The notes: generated from the letters alone by a model not told the origin. Shown: positions 17,240 through 26,053, numbered from the stretch's first letter. The stretch is DNA of 64,000 nucleotides from Mesobacterium_A sp034670065 (GCA_034670065.1 JAXMOG010000001.1:558001-622000); one strand, 5' to 3'. Program-made: numbers and translations.

Positions 17240-19059
17240 TGTGTGGTATTGTAGGTATACTTGGAACTCATGAGGTTGCCCCAACACTGGTCGAAGCGCT
17301 GCGTCGGCTGGAATATCGCGGCTATGACAGTGCCGGAATTGCGACCATAAACTACGGTCGCCTGGACCGCCGCCGCGCTGTTGGCAAGCTGGCAAATCTC
17401 AGTGATCTGTTGGTGCATGATCCGTTGCCCGGCAAATCCGGGATCGGGCACACCCGCTGGGCCACCCATGGCGCGCCGACAACCACTAATGCGCACCCCC
17501 ACAAAGCCGGTACAGTGGCCGTGGTTCACAACGGGATCATCGAAAACTTCCGTGATCTGCGCGAAGAACTTGCCGAACATGGCGCGCAGTTTGCCTCGGA
17601 AACCGATACAGAAACCGTCGCACATCTGACCGACTATTATTTGGGTCAGGGTATGAAACCCGTCGAGGCTGCGTTCAAAACACTGGATCGGCTGGAGGGC
17701 GCCTTTGCGCTGGTTTTCCTGTTTGATGGCGAAGACGATCTGATGATCGGGGCACGCAAGGGCTCTCCGCTGGCTGTCGGCCATGGCAACGGCGAAATGT
17801 ACCTTGGGTCTGACGCCATTGCCTTGGCCCCGATGACCGACCGCATCACCTATCTGGACGAAGGTGACCGTGTTGTCCTGACCCGCAACAGCATGGAAAT
17901 TCGTGACGAAGCCGGCAAGCTGGCCAATCGTCAGATGCGCGTTGTTCAGATGGAAGCCACCCGCATCGACAAAAGCGGGTACAAGCATTTCATGGCCAAG
18001 GAAATCGCCGAACAGCCCACTGTTCTGGCACAGGCGGTCGATGCCTATCTGGACGCGACAGGCAATTTGAACCTGCCGGGCATCGGAATGGATTTCACCA
18101 AGGTCGATCGTCTGACGATGGTGGCCTGTGGCACCGCCTACTACGCCTGTCTGACCGCGAAATACTGGTTTGAACAGTTGGCCCGCCTGCCCGTCGAAAT
18201 CGATATCGCGTCAGAATTCCGCTACCGCGAACCGCCCATCACCCCCGGCACCACCGCCCTGTTTGTCAGCCAATCGGGCGAAACGGCGGATACTTTGGCC
18301 GCGCTGCGCTATTGCGTTGGTAAGGCCGACAGCATCGTATCGGTGGTTAACGTCCCCGAAAGCTCCATCGCGCGGGAAAGTGATCTGGTGTTGCCCATTC
18401 ATGCCGGTGTTGAGGTTGGCGTGGCCTCTACCAAAGCTTTCACCTGCCAGTTGACCGTGTTGCTGATGCTGGCCCTGAAAGCGGCCGAAGATCGTGGCAC
18501 CCTGACACCAGAGCGTTTGGCCGCCCTGAAAATCATGTTGCGCAGCCTTCCCGGCACGCTGAACATCGCGCTTAGCCGCGATGAGGTGGTTGCCGATGCC
18601 GCCCGCCATTTGGCAGAGCATCGCGATGTGCTGTTCCTGGGCCGAGGTCTGATGTACTCTCTGGCCTTGGAAGGCGCGCTGAAGCTGAAGGAAATCAGCT
18701 ACATACATGCCGAAGCCTATGCATCTGGCGAATTGAAACACGGCCCCATCGCCCTGATCGACAAATCGGTCCCGGTGGTTGTGATGGCCCCGCGCGACAG
18801 CCTGTTCGACAAGACCGTTTCCAATATGCAGGAAGTCATGGCGCGCGGCGGCAAAGTGCTGCTGATCTCGGATGCGGCTGGGGCCAAGGAAGCTGGCAGT
18901 GATGCATGGCGCAGCGTCATCATGCCCGATGTTGATCCGGTTCTGACCCCAATCCTTTATGCAATCCCGGCCCAGTTGCTGGCCTATCACGCAGCAATTG
19001 CCAAGGGCACCGATGTGGACCAACCCCGAAACCTGGCAAAATCCGTAACGGTGGAGTGA
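17239..19059 (+). CDS. glmS: Glutamine--fructose-6-phosphate aminotransferase GlmS
   Basis: Converts fructose-6-phosphate and glutamine to glucosamine-6-phosphate, the entry step of amino-sugar synthesis. The 606-residue protein starts with the catalytic Cys (MCGIVGILG), has the glutaminase motifs RWATHGAPT and HNGIIENF, then two SIS domains with ACGTAYYACL, SQSGETADTLAAL and the C-terminal end VDQPRNLAKSVTVE, normal for the family. It overlaps glmU by one base. I see no glmS ribozyme, as expected outside Firmicutes. A PPOX-like gene begins two bases after its stop. Confidence 0.97.
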   Translation: MCGIVGILGTHEVAPTLVEALRRLEYRGYDSAGIATINYGRLDRRRAVGKLANLSDLLVHDPLPGKSGIGHTRWATHGAPTTTNAHPHKAGTVAVVHNGIIENFRDLREELAEHGAQFASETDTETVAHLTDYYLGQGMKPVEAAFKTLDRLEGAFALVFLFDGEDDLMIGARKGSPLAVGHGNGEMYLGSDAIALAPMTDRITYLDEGDRVVLTRNSMEIRDEAGKLANRQMRVVQMEATRIDKSGYKHFMAKEIAEQPTVLAQAVDAYLDATGNLNLPGIGMDFTKVDRLTMVACGTAYYACLTAKYWFEQLARLPVEIDIASEFRYREPPITPGTTALFVSQSGETADTLAALRYCVGKADSIVSVVNVPESSIARESDLVLPIHAGVEVGVASTKAFTCQLTVLLMLALKAAEDRGTLTPERLAALKIMLRSLPGTLNIALSRDEVVADAARHLAEHRDVLFLGRGLMYSLALEGALKLKEISYIHAEAYASGELKHGPIALIDKSVPVVVMAPRDSLFDKTVSNMQEVMARGGKVLLISDAAGAKEAGSDAWRSVIMPDVDPVLTPILYAIPAQLLAYHAAIAKGTDVDQPRNLAKSVTVE

Positions 19060-19060
19060 T

Positions 19061-19615
19061 ATGGCAAAACAATTTGAACAGATTGACCTGACGCATAAAG
19101 ACTTCATCGAAGCGCAACACATCTATTTTTGTGGCACCGCCGCCCCCGAAGGCCGCGTTAACCTTTCGCCCAAGGGGATGGACAGCCTGCGTGTTATGGG
19201 CCCCAATCGCATTATCTGGCTGAATCTCACCGGGTCCGGCAATGAAACGGCGGGCCACCTGCAACAATCGCCGCGCATGACCTTGATGTGGTGCAGCTTT
19301 GAAAAACGCCCGCTGATCCTGCGCACTTACGGCACAGCGCGCGCCATTCACCGGACAGACCCAGATTGGGGTCAGCTTGCCCATGAATTTGGCCCGGTCC
19401 CTTTGGGGGCACGGCAGATTTACGACATGACCGTCGATTTGGTTCAAACCTCCTGCGGCTATGCGGTGCCCTATTATGACAACCCGCGCCCGCGTGACAC
19501 CTTGGTCAAATGGGCCGATGACCGTGGTCCCGAGGGCATCCAGGACTATTGGCAAGAAAAGAACACGCAAACCCTGGATGGCGCGCCCACTGGGATTGAG
19601 GCCAATTTCGAATGA
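19061..19615 (+). CDS. Pyridoxamine 5'-phosphate oxidase-like FMN-binding protein
   Basis: A 184-residue protein with the split-barrel FMN-binding fold of the PNPOx-like superfamily. The segments IYFCGTAAPEGRVNLSPKG, NRIIWLNLTGSGNETAGH and MTLMWCSFEKRPLILRTYG match the large group of uncharacterised 'pyridoxamine 5'-phosphate oxidase family' proteins, not the vitamin B6 enzyme PdxH. Function unknown, perhaps flavin- or haem-linked reduction. It starts two bases after the glmS stop and its own stop overlaps the DNA alkylation repair gene in an ATGA junction, so it is part of the glmU-glmS transcript. Confidence 0.85.
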   Translation: MAKQFEQIDLTHKDFIEAQHIYFCGTAAPEGRVNLSPKGMDSLRVMGPNRIIWLNLTGSGNETAGHLQQSPRMTLMWCSFEKRPLILRTYGTARAIHRTDPDWGQLAHEFGPVPLGARQIYDMTVDLVQTSCGYAVPYYDNPRPRDTLVKWADDRGPEGIQDYWQEKNTQTLDGAPTGIEANFE

Positions 19616-20310
19616 GCCCTGAAGAGGCGCTGACAGCGCTCCAAGCGCTGGTGGAACCGGGACGCGCGCCCCAAATGGCGGCCTATCACAAGATCGACCG
19701 CCCCTATTTGGGCGTGCCCAATCCTGCGGTCAACGACCTGACCAAGACCTGGCGCCAAACGCTGGATGTTCCCACACGAGTCGCCCTGGCAAACGGGCTG
19801 TGGCAAACGAATATCTTTGAGGCGCGACTGGCGGCCGCCAAACTTCTGACCCAGGCGCGGCTGCGCCCCGACGAAGAGGCCTGGCAACTGATCCAATCCT
19901 GGGTGCCCGATTTTGACAGCTGGGCCATCGCCGATCACGCTTGCATGGCGGGCCAACGCCGTCTCACCGCCGACCCCACCCGCATCGACACCGTCGAAAC
20001 CTGGACCACCAGCCCGGATAAATGGACCCGCCGCGCCGCTTTGGTCATCACCCTGCCCTGGACCAAAATGAATTTCCCCAAACCAGCTGACAACCAAATT
20101 CGGGATCGAATCCTGTCTTGGGCCGCCGTTTATACCGATGATCCAGATTGGTTCATTCAAAAAGCCGTGGCTTGGTGGCTGCGTGATCTTAGCAAACACG
20201 ACCCAAAGCGCACCCAAGCGTTCCTGGTCGAACATGGCGCAAAAATGAAGCCATTCGCCCGCAAGGAAGCCGCCAAATACCTTCCCACAGTCGGCCCTTC
20301 TTCTGTTTGA
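19612..20310 (+). CDS. AlkD-like DNA alkylation repair protein
   Basis: A 232-residue all-helical protein of the AlkD family (HEAT-like repeats), which removes positively charged alkylated bases such as N3- and N7-alkylpurines. Family segments include IDRPYLGVPNPAVNDLTKTW, LWQTNIFEARLAAAKLL, VPDFDSWAIADHACM and the WFIQKAVAWWLRDLSKHDP region, where AlkD proteins bind DNA with aromatic and basic residues. Translation is coupled to the preceding gene through ATGA. Its stop codon lies inside a copy of a repeated intergenic element (20297-20320), so the last residues (GPSSV) are encoded by the repeat. Confidence 0.85.
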   Translation: MSPEEALTALQALVEPGRAPQMAAYHKIDRPYLGVPNPAVNDLTKTWRQTLDVPTRVALANGLWQTNIFEARLAAAKLLTQARLRPDEEAWQLIQSWVPDFDSWAIADHACMAGQRRLTADPTRIDTVETWTTSPDKWTRRAALVITLPWTKMNFPKPADNQIRDRILSWAAVYTDDPDWFIQKAVAWWLRDLSKHDPKRTQAFLVEHGAKMKPFARKEAAKYLPTVGPSSV

Positions 20311-20346
20311 AAATACCTCGATGGTTTGGAAGCAGCGCTTCCAAAC
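20297..20346 (+). repeat. Gene-end repeat element, copy A
   Basis: First of four copies of a 24-base box (core TTCTGTTTGAAAATACCTC), at 20297-20320, followed after three bases by a perfect 10-bp hairpin (20324-20333 with 20337-20346) whose tip is GC-AGC-GC. It lies at the end of the AlkD-like gene and in the same orientation; the box contains that gene's TGA stop. No T-run follows, so it is not a standard terminator. Confidence 0.8.
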
Positions 20347-20421
20347 AGTCTCGTCAGCGCCTCAGGCGCAGGCGGGACTGTACCTTCACTCAAATCCAAC
20401 CACCGGAACCAACCACTGCGA

Positions 20422-20910
20422 TCAACCGCCTGAAAACACCTCGACTTCTGGCAATTCCGTCAATGGCGCCCCAATCAATCGCATTGCGGGCAATGACAAC
20501 CGACTGCCCGCCGTTTTCGGACCATCAATCGGAATCAATTGAACCTGCGCCGATTTCCCGGTCTTGGGATAGCGCACGCGCCCCTGCGCCAAGGTCGTGA
20601 CCAACGGTGTCTCCAACCAAAATCCGGGCCGGGATGGATCACCTAGCGAGGCAATTGTTATCCCCACCCGCACCTCAGCCCCAGAAGCGACTTTCGCCGC
20701 TTCGGCCCGATCTTCGGCAGAAGTTGTATCAAACTGCTCTGCGGTTCGCGCCCCCACCGGGGGCGGCGGCACGGCCTGCAACCCTTCTGGTCGGGCCACC
20801 GGGCGGACGGAACCGATACCGCTGGGCGCCTCTGCGGAACGGGGGATCCAACCAAAGCCACCACAGCCCGCAAGCGTAAAAGTCAATAACGTCAGTATTA
20901 TAAGTCTCAT
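20422..20910 (-). CDS. Predicted lipoprotein, function unknown
   Basis: A 162-residue protein with a lipoprotein signal peptide: MRLIILTLLTFTLAGC with the lipobox LAGC and acylation predicted at Cys16. A proline-rich linker follows (about residues 40-60), then a C-terminal domain of about 100 residues containing LGDPSRPGFWLETPLV and a GKSAQVQLIPI strand, probably a small periplasmic beta domain. I do not recognise a characterised family. The start at 20910 is set by the signal peptide; the frame is open further upstream, but that sequence is not protein-like. It is divergent from moaA, with 84 bases between the starts. Confidence 0.75.
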   Translation of the reverse strand: MRLIILTLLTFTLAGCGGFGWIPRSAEAPSGIGSVRPVARPEGLQAVPPPPVGARTAEQFDTTSAEDRAEAAKVASGAEVRVGITIASLGDPSRPGFWLETPLVTTLAQGRVRYPKTGKSAQVQLIPIDGPKTAGSRLSLPAMRLIGAPLTELPEVEVFSGG

Positions 20911-20994
20911 GCTCACCAACTTATGACCAAGGTCGCATCGGAGCAATGGGGCTTGGCCTTGTTCCGGCGAACCTCCGCCGCTAGTGTGCTCAAC

Positions 20995-22002
20995 ATGACA
21001 AATCCATTGATTGATCCGTTCGCACGCCCAATCTCCTATCTGCGCGTCTCTGTGACCGACAGGTGTGACTTTCGCTGCGTCTATTGCATGTCCGAAAACA
21101 TGACCTTTCTGCCAAAGAAAGAGCTGTTGTCCTTGGAAGAGCTGGACCGCATGTGTTCCACCTTTATTCGGCTGGGCGTCGAAAAGCTGCGGATCACCGG
21201 TGGCGAACCATTGGTGCGCCGTGGGATCATGTCTTTCTTCCAATCGATGACCCGTCATCTGGACAGCGGTGCTCTAAAAGAGCTGACGCTGACAACGAAC
21301 GGCTCACAGCTCGAAAAATATGCTTCCGATCTCTACGCTGCTGGCGTTCGGCGCGTGAATATTTCACTCGATACGCTGGATGAGACAAAATTTGCGGATA
21401 TCACCAGGTGGGGTCGTCTGCCGCAGGTGTTGCGTGGCATTGACGCCGCCCAGGCCGCAGGGCTTCGGGTGAAAATCAACACCGTTGCGCTGAAAGGGTT
21501 CAATGAGGATGAACTCATTCCCCTGGCGGAATGGTGTGCCTCCCGCGATATGGATATGACCTGGATCGAGGTCATGCCCATGGGCGATATCGGCAATGAA
21601 GATCGACTGGATCAATACTGGAAGCTGACGGATCTGCATGATCGTTTGGCCGAACATTATACGCTCACGGATTTACCCGAGCGTACAGGCGGACCGGCCC
21701 GATATGTTCGGATCGAAGAAACCGGCCAAAAAATCGGGTTCATCACGCCGCTGACGCATAATTTCTGCGAAAGCTGTAACCGTGTGCGCCTAACATGTAC
21801 CGGAGAGCTGTTCATGTGCCTTGGCCAGGAAGACAATGCCGACCTGCGTGCAGCGCTGCGCAATCACCCGGGAAGCGACGCACCGCTTGAACAGGCCATT
21901 CGCGACGCGATTTCGCTAAAGCCCAAGGGGCATGACTTCGACTATTCCCGGCAGGCTGTGGATGGAAAAATGTCCCGCCACATGAGCCACACCGGCGGTT
22001 AG
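20995..22002 (+). CDS. moaA: GTP 3',8-cyclase MoaA
   Basis: A radical SAM enzyme that rearranges GTP to 3',8-cyclo-GTP, the first step of molybdenum cofactor synthesis. The 335-residue protein has the N-terminal cluster motif CX3CX2C (Cys24, Cys28, Cys31 in TDRCDFRCVYC), the GGEPLVRR SAM-binding segment, the second iron-sulfur cluster site FCESCNRVRLTCTGELFMCLG and the C-terminal double glycine (HTGG) needed for activity. The start at 20995 gives the standard N-terminus. It would support the molybdenum hydroxylase at 3.6 kb, though other moa genes are not in the window. Confidence 0.96.
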   Translation: MTNPLIDPFARPISYLRVSVTDRCDFRCVYCMSENMTFLPKKELLSLEELDRMCSTFIRLGVEKLRITGGEPLVRRGIMSFFQSMTRHLDSGALKELTLTTNGSQLEKYASDLYAAGVRRVNISLDTLDETKFADITRWGRLPQVLRGIDAAQAAGLRVKINTVALKGFNEDELIPLAEWCASRDMDMTWIEVMPMGDIGNEDRLDQYWKLTDLHDRLAEHYTLTDLPERTGGPARYVRIEETGQKIGFITPLTHNFCESCNRVRLTCTGELFMCLGQEDNADLRAALRNHPGSDAPLEQAIRDAISLKPKGHDFDYSRQAVDGKMSRHMSHTGG

Positions 22003-22050
22003 TCTCTGCCTGGTGCTGTGGTTGCGAACGGTCATCGATTTTCCGTAGGA

Positions 22051-22087
22051 ACGGGCCTTGCGCCGCCAAGGGCGGCGCAAGGCCCGT
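22051..22087. repeat. Perfect 17-bp inverted repeat after moaA
   Basis: Bases 22051-22067 and 22071-22087 are exact reverse complements around a 3-base AAG loop, forming a long GC-rich hairpin (GGCCTTGCGCCGCC core). It lies between the convergent moaA and glycosyltransferase-like genes and directly adjoins the hairpin of repeat copy B. No T-run follows on either strand. Confidence 0.9.
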
Positions 22088-22089
22088 CT

Positions 22090-22135
22090 GGGAGCGCTGC
22101 TCCCAAACCCTCGAGGTATTTTCAAACAGAAGAAG
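22090..22135 (-). repeat. Gene-end repeat element, copy B
   Basis: The box occupies 22112-22135 on the minus strand and matches copy A exactly. On the same strand a 6-bp hairpin GGGAGC-AGC-GCTCCC follows at 22104-22090. The element starts 12 bases after the stop of the minus-strand glycosyltransferase-like gene and reads in the same direction as that gene. Confidence 0.8.
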
Positions 22136-22147
22136 TACAGGCGCAGA

Positions 22148-22945
22148 TCAGGACCATTGCTCTCCTAGATCGGAGCGAGCGCGGGTGATCCAATGCTCTT
22201 CTAACCAGTCGCAAGGCTTGGCGTGGCGAATAAAAGAGGCGTTGTATCCCGCTAGGGCTTGCGGCATTTTCGGACGTCCGTGAAAACACACAACGCGAGC
22301 GTCTGCAGGCAATCGTGCTGGGTGCAGCCAATTCATCGGAAACGGGTTGCAGTCGTATTTGAAGGACACGACCCAAGCATCTGGAATGTATTCGAAAACA
22401 CCGTTTTCCATTGCCTTATGTGAGGTATAGCGCTGCTCAGAACCGCGGGCTTTTTCAACCTCTTCATAGGGGTTGGCGGCCAAATCTTTATACAAGAATA
22501 CATGTTCTGAAGGATCAAACTTAAAAACAGATCCGTGGCCGGTTGGCCGCCCTTTGCGCGCCTCTGTCCAGTCATGTCGCATGGCGATTTTGCCAGGCGA
22601 CATTGTCCAGATTGGCGTGAGGTCGCCCGTGATAACCACGTCCAGATCAAAGCCAAGCACCGGACCTTGAAGATCCGGGATCAATCCGGGCCGAAACAGC
22701 GAAACCTTGCGCATGGCGCCTTGCCGATTGGCCACGGCTAGTGCGGCATTCATTGGGTCGGCGAAGGGTTCAACCGGCAAATCCAGAATCTCAATATCAG
22801 GATGCAAACCCTTTGCGTCATCAGTCATGCAAAGGAACCGCACCGGAAGATCCAGGTTTCGCCTTACGCCGGAATACAGGCGATTCACATATTCTGGCCC
22901 GAAGGCCGTGCCCCATTTGATGCAGGCAACGGTGGCGTGGCTCAT
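22148..22945 (-). CDS. GT-A-like glycosyltransferase domain protein
   Basis: A 265-residue soluble protein resembling glycosyltransferases of the GT8/GT-A type. It begins ATVACIKWGTAFGPEYVNRLYSGVRRN, has LPVRFLCMTDDAKGL and a DxD-like motif in GFDLDVVITGDL, which would bind the metal and sugar nucleotide, and ends with CFHGRPKMPQAL, a typical late histidine-containing motif. Neither donor nor acceptor can be inferred; a role in surface polysaccharide or protein glycosylation is possible. It stands alone, convergent to moaA, with the repeat copy B at its 3' end. Confidence 0.7.
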   Translation of the reverse strand: MSHATVACIKWGTAFGPEYVNRLYSGVRRNLDLPVRFLCMTDDAKGLHPDIEILDLPVEPFADPMNAALAVANRQGAMRKVSLFRPGLIPDLQGPVLGFDLDVVITGDLTPIWTMSPGKIAMRHDWTEARKGRPTGHGSVFKFDPSEHVFLYKDLAANPYEEVEKARGSEQRYTSHKAMENGVFEYIPDAWVVSFKYDCNPFPMNWLHPARLPADARVVCFHGRPKMPQALAGYNASFIRHAKPCDWLEEHWITRARSDLGEQWS

Positions 22946-23094
22946 TTAAGTTCCCCAACTGCGACAGCTTGCCGTTTAAGGCAGCAATTGCCCCCCGTCC
23001 ACCCGCGCCTGCGTCGGGATATGTTTGTTGCCGGTCTAAGGACCGCGTAGTCTGATAGCGAAACACCAATACCCATTTCACGAGGGATCCCTGC

Positions 23095-23370
23095 ATGAGC
23101 TCTATCCAAGTGCCCCAAGACCAGATTGCCGAGGCCGCGTTTTACCTTTGGCTGGAAGAAGGCCAGCCTGATGGCAAGGCCGAAGAACATTGGCAACGCG
23201 CTAAAACCGCCTTAGAAGCCCGCCCAACTCCAAAACCGCGTAAACCGCGCGCCAAGACCACCACCACAAAAACGACAAAGCCCCGCGCCTCCGCAAAGGC
23301 GGCAACCAAACCGCGCGCAAAGGCTCCTGCAAAACCAAGAACGCGCAGCGTTAAGAAAACGGACAGTTGA
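23095..23370 (+). CDS. DUF2934 protein with histone H1-like tail
   Basis: A 91-residue protein. Residues 1-45 match DUF2934 (IAEAAFYLWLEEGQPDGKAEEHW), a short helical module found in many alphaproteobacteria. From residue 46 the chain becomes a low-complexity tail rich in Lys, Arg, Ala, Thr and Pro, with five KPR units (KPRKPRAK, KPRASAK, KPRAKAPAKPR). Such a tail resembles bacterial H1-like nucleoid proteins and probably binds nucleic acid. It is a single gene with a GAGGGA ribosome site, followed by repeat copy C. Function unknown. Confidence 0.75.
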   Translation: MSSIQVPQDQIAEAAFYLWLEEGQPDGKAEEHWQRAKTALEARPTPKPRKPRAKTTTTKTTKPRASAKAATKPRAKAPAKPRTRSVKKTDS

Positions 23371-23388
23371 TCGGACGAACCATCTTGG

Positions 23389-23454
23389 CTTCTTCTGTTT
23401 GAAAATACCTCGGGGGTGAATTGGCCATCGGCCAAGAGGGGGCAGCGCCCCCTC
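23389..23454 (+). repeat. Gene-end repeat element, copy C
   Basis: The 24-base box at 23389-23412 is identical to copy A. A small hairpin TTGGCC-ATC-GGCCAA (23421-23435) follows, then a perfect 8-bp hairpin GAGGGGGC-AGC-GCCCCCTC (23436-23454). It lies 18 bases after the stop of the DUF2934 gene and in its orientation, facing the convergent amidohydrolase gene. Confidence 0.8.
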
Positions 23455-23464
23455 CCCTCAACGG

Positions 23465-24628
23465 TCACGTGACAGGCATCCTTTGTTCGGCTATTCCAGC
23501 CCACCAGCTGCAACCAATCGGGATTGCATCGTCATTGAAGTTGTATTTGGGATGGTGCACTGCCGCCGTGTCGCCATTGCCCATTAAAATATAGGCACCG
23601 GGCCGTTCTTCCAGCATATAAGCAAAATCTTCGCCGCCCATCACCAGCGGGGCTTCGGCGCAGTCCCCTGATACCGAGCGGGCCACTTCGGCCGCAAAAC
23701 GGGTAGGTTCTTCCCAGTTCACCATAACCGGATAGCCCAGCATATAGTCAATGTCGGCCGTTCCACCGAAACTATGTGCAATACCGGTGCAGACTTCTGT
23801 AATCCGTGTTTGCGCCATTTTTCGAGCTTCAGCATCCAAGGTGCGCACAGTTCCTTTGATCCGCACATTCTGAGGGATCACGTTAAACGCGGTTGATGAA
23901 CTTTCTACAGAAGTCACCGACACCACCACCTGATCCACAGGATCGGTGCTGCGGCTGACAACGGTTTGCAGGGCCTGGATTGCTTGTGCTGTCATCACAA
24001 CCGGGTCGATGGTTTCTTGCGGTTTGGCGGCGTGCCCGCCACGGCCAATAAAGGTGATGTCAAACTGGTCTGTCGCGGCAAAGAAGGCACCAGGCCGAAT
24101 GGCAAAAGACCCCAAGGGCTGTCCCGGCCAATTGTGCATTCCGTACACTTCTTGAATGCCCCAGCGCGTCATCAGGCCGTCATCGCACATCACCTTTCCT
24201 CCGCCACCACCTTCTTCGGCGGGCTGGAAGATCACCACAACCGTTCCGTCGAAATTACGGGTCTCGGCCAAGTATTTTGCCGCGCCCAACAGCATGGCCG
24301 TATGTCCATCGTGGCCACAGGCGTGCATGGCCCCCGCTGTTTTTGAGGCATAGTCCAGCCCGGTTTCCTCGTGGATCGGCAGTGCATCCATATCTGCGCG
24401 CAGGCCCACGACCCGACCTTTGGTATCGGATTTTCCCCGGATCACACCAACCACGCCGGTGCGCCCGATGCCCGGTGTCACCTCATCACAGCCAAAGGCC
24501 TGCAACCGTTCTGCCACCAATTGTGCGGTGCGATGGGTGTCAAACATGATTTCGGGATGTTCGTGCAAATCCCGCCGCCAGGCGGTGATTTCCTCGTGCA
24601 GTTCAGCAAATCGGTTCTTGACCGGCAT
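23465..24628 (-). CDS. M20-family amidohydrolase (N-acyl amino acid / hippurate hydrolase type)
   Basis: A 387-residue zinc-dependent amidohydrolase of the M20 peptidase family that releases amino acids from N-acyl derivatives. Motifs are the N-terminal RRDLHEHPEIMFDTHRTA, GLRADMDALPI, MHACGHDGHTAMLLGAA (metal ligands), FQPAEEGGGG with the catalytic Glu, and the C-terminal MGGEDFAYMLEERPGAYILMGNG. The ATG at 24628 is supported by an AAAGGA site six bases upstream. It is the last gene of a minus-strand set with an oxidoreductase and a peptide ABC importer, suggesting that imported peptides or acylated amino acids are cleaved here. Confidence 0.9.
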   Translation of the reverse strand: MPVKNRFAELHEEITAWRRDLHEHPEIMFDTHRTAQLVAERLQAFGCDEVTPGIGRTGVVGVIRGKSDTKGRVVGLRADMDALPIHEETGLDYASKTAGAMHACGHDGHTAMLLGAAKYLAETRNFDGTVVVIFQPAEEGGGGGKVMCDDGLMTRWGIQEVYGMHNWPGQPLGSFAIRPGAFFAATDQFDITFIGRGGHAAKPQETIDPVVMTAQAIQALQTVVSRSTDPVDQVVVSVTSVESSSTAFNVIPQNVRIKGTVRTLDAEARKMAQTRITEVCTGIAHSFGGTADIDYMLGYPVMVNWEEPTRFAAEVARSVSGDCAEAPLVMGGEDFAYMLEERPGAYILMGNGDTAAVHHPKYNFNDDAIPIGCSWWAGIAEQRMPVT

Positions 24629-24703
24629 AGGTGGTCCTTTCGGGTACAACGCGCAAATCGTGGCGCATTCCTGTTCGCGCAACAAGGGTGCAGCACATCA
24701 AAA

Positions 24704-26053
24704 TTACAGCGCAGGCCCCGGAATCATCGGGCTACCGTCTGTGAAACGATCAAAACGGAACCGGGACAAATCAAAGCCTGTATCATCCTCGGTCACCAGC
24801 TTGGCCAGCACCTCGCCCATGCCGGGGCCAATGCCAAACCCATGGCCGCTCATCCCCGTGCCCAACACCAGCCCCGGCAACGCCGGAACATGATCAACCA
24901 CGGGAACAACATCCGGCATCGTGTCGATCATTCCAGCCCAAGCTGACTTCAGCCCCAGGTTTCCGGCTGAAGGAAAGCGTTGTGAAATGGCTCGAACCAC
25001 TTGGCGCAGTTTCCGCATGTTTGGACTGGGGTTTAGCACGCGCATGGCTTCAAACGGGCTGATGCTGTCTTCGCTCCATTGGCGCGGAGTTGTCCACGCG
25101 TCGGGATAGTGACGGGGCGCCATCGGTTTGAGCCGCGTGCCAAAAGGGTCCTGTCTCAATTGGGTCAAGTACTTTGGAAAGGCGCGCAGGGCATCGGGGC
25201 CAACGAACAACTCATGAAACCCGCCAGCCGCAACAGACAGGCCGCCATCGGCGCGCGGTCGAAAGGCCACATTCCCATCAGACCCGGCCCCGCCATAGGG
25301 CAAGTCTACATCCGTGGTGGCCCCAACAGAGGCGCGAACAGACAGTTGCGGTAATAAAACGCCATGCCGCCGTAAAAACAGTGCCGACCATGCCCCGGCA
25401 GCCAGAACAACCCGCGGCGCCGAGATGCGTCCTGCTTCGGTGACCACCCCCGCAACTTTGCCTCCCACCATGTCCAATGCGCGCACGGCGCAGTTTTCGA
25501 CGATCTGAACGCCTTCCCGTGCGGCTATTTCGGCCAAGGCTGGAACGGCCACCCAGGGTTCAGCCTTCATGTCCGAGGGCGTTGTCAGCGCCCCAACAAA
25601 CCCGGCCTGCGCAAGCGCTGGGAAAGCGCGTTTCAGCGCGTCACCGTCCAGCAGGCGTGATTCAACACCGGTGAACTTCACACGTTCCAGCCACGCGGCG
25701 TAGCGTTCCATGTCCGACAGAGACTTGGCCATATACGTTATGCCAATCTGTTTCAGGCCGATGTCCCGGTTCGTCTGTTCGTTCAGTTGTCGCCACAAAA
25801 AATTGGCGCGGCGCATTATTGGAATTTCATCCAGATCCCGCCCTTGTTGGCGGATCCAGCCCCAATTGCGGCTGGATTGTTCGCCTGCAATGCGCCCCTT
25901 TTCCAGCAGCACCACGCGCAGGTTCTGGCGGGCCAGATACAAGGCAGTGCATGTGCCAATGACCCCACCGCCAATCACCACAACGTCGGTTTGTGATGGT
26001 GCTGGCCCCGGATAAACGACCGGCGAGCTTTCAGAGATAGGAAAGGCGATCAT
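24704..26053 (-). CDS. FAD-dependent amino-acid oxidoreductase (DadA/DAO-like)
   Basis: A 449-residue flavoprotein of the DAO superfamily, which oxidises amines or D-amino acids. The FAD-binding VVVIGGGVIGTCTALYLARQNLRVVLLEKG is near residue 25, with GEQSSRNWGWIRQQGRD just after; this segment is typical of a DadA-like subgroup. A second flavin loop, GLVLGTGMSGHGFGIGPG, is near the C-terminus. It lies between the ABC permeases and the M20 hydrolase on one strand, with gaps of 105 and 75 bases, so a role in degrading the imported compound is likely. The substrate is unknown. Confidence 0.85.
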   Translation of the reverse strand: MIAFPISESSPVVYPGPAPSQTDVVVIGGGVIGTCTALYLARQNLRVVLLEKGRIAGEQSSRNWGWIRQQGRDLDEIPIMRRANFLWRQLNEQTNRDIGLKQIGITYMAKSLSDMERYAAWLERVKFTGVESRLLDGDALKRAFPALAQAGFVGALTTPSDMKAEPWVAVPALAEIAAREGVQIVENCAVRALDMVGGKVAGVVTEAGRISAPRVVLAAGAWSALFLRRHGVLLPQLSVRASVGATTDVDLPYGGAGSDGNVAFRPRADGGLSVAAGGFHELFVGPDALRAFPKYLTQLRQDPFGTRLKPMAPRHYPDAWTTPRQWSEDSISPFEAMRVLNPSPNMRKLRQVVRAISQRFPSAGNLGLKSAWAGMIDTMPDVVPVVDHVPALPGLVLGTGMSGHGFGIGPGMGEVLAKLVTEDDTGFDLSRFRFDRFTDGSPMIPGPAL

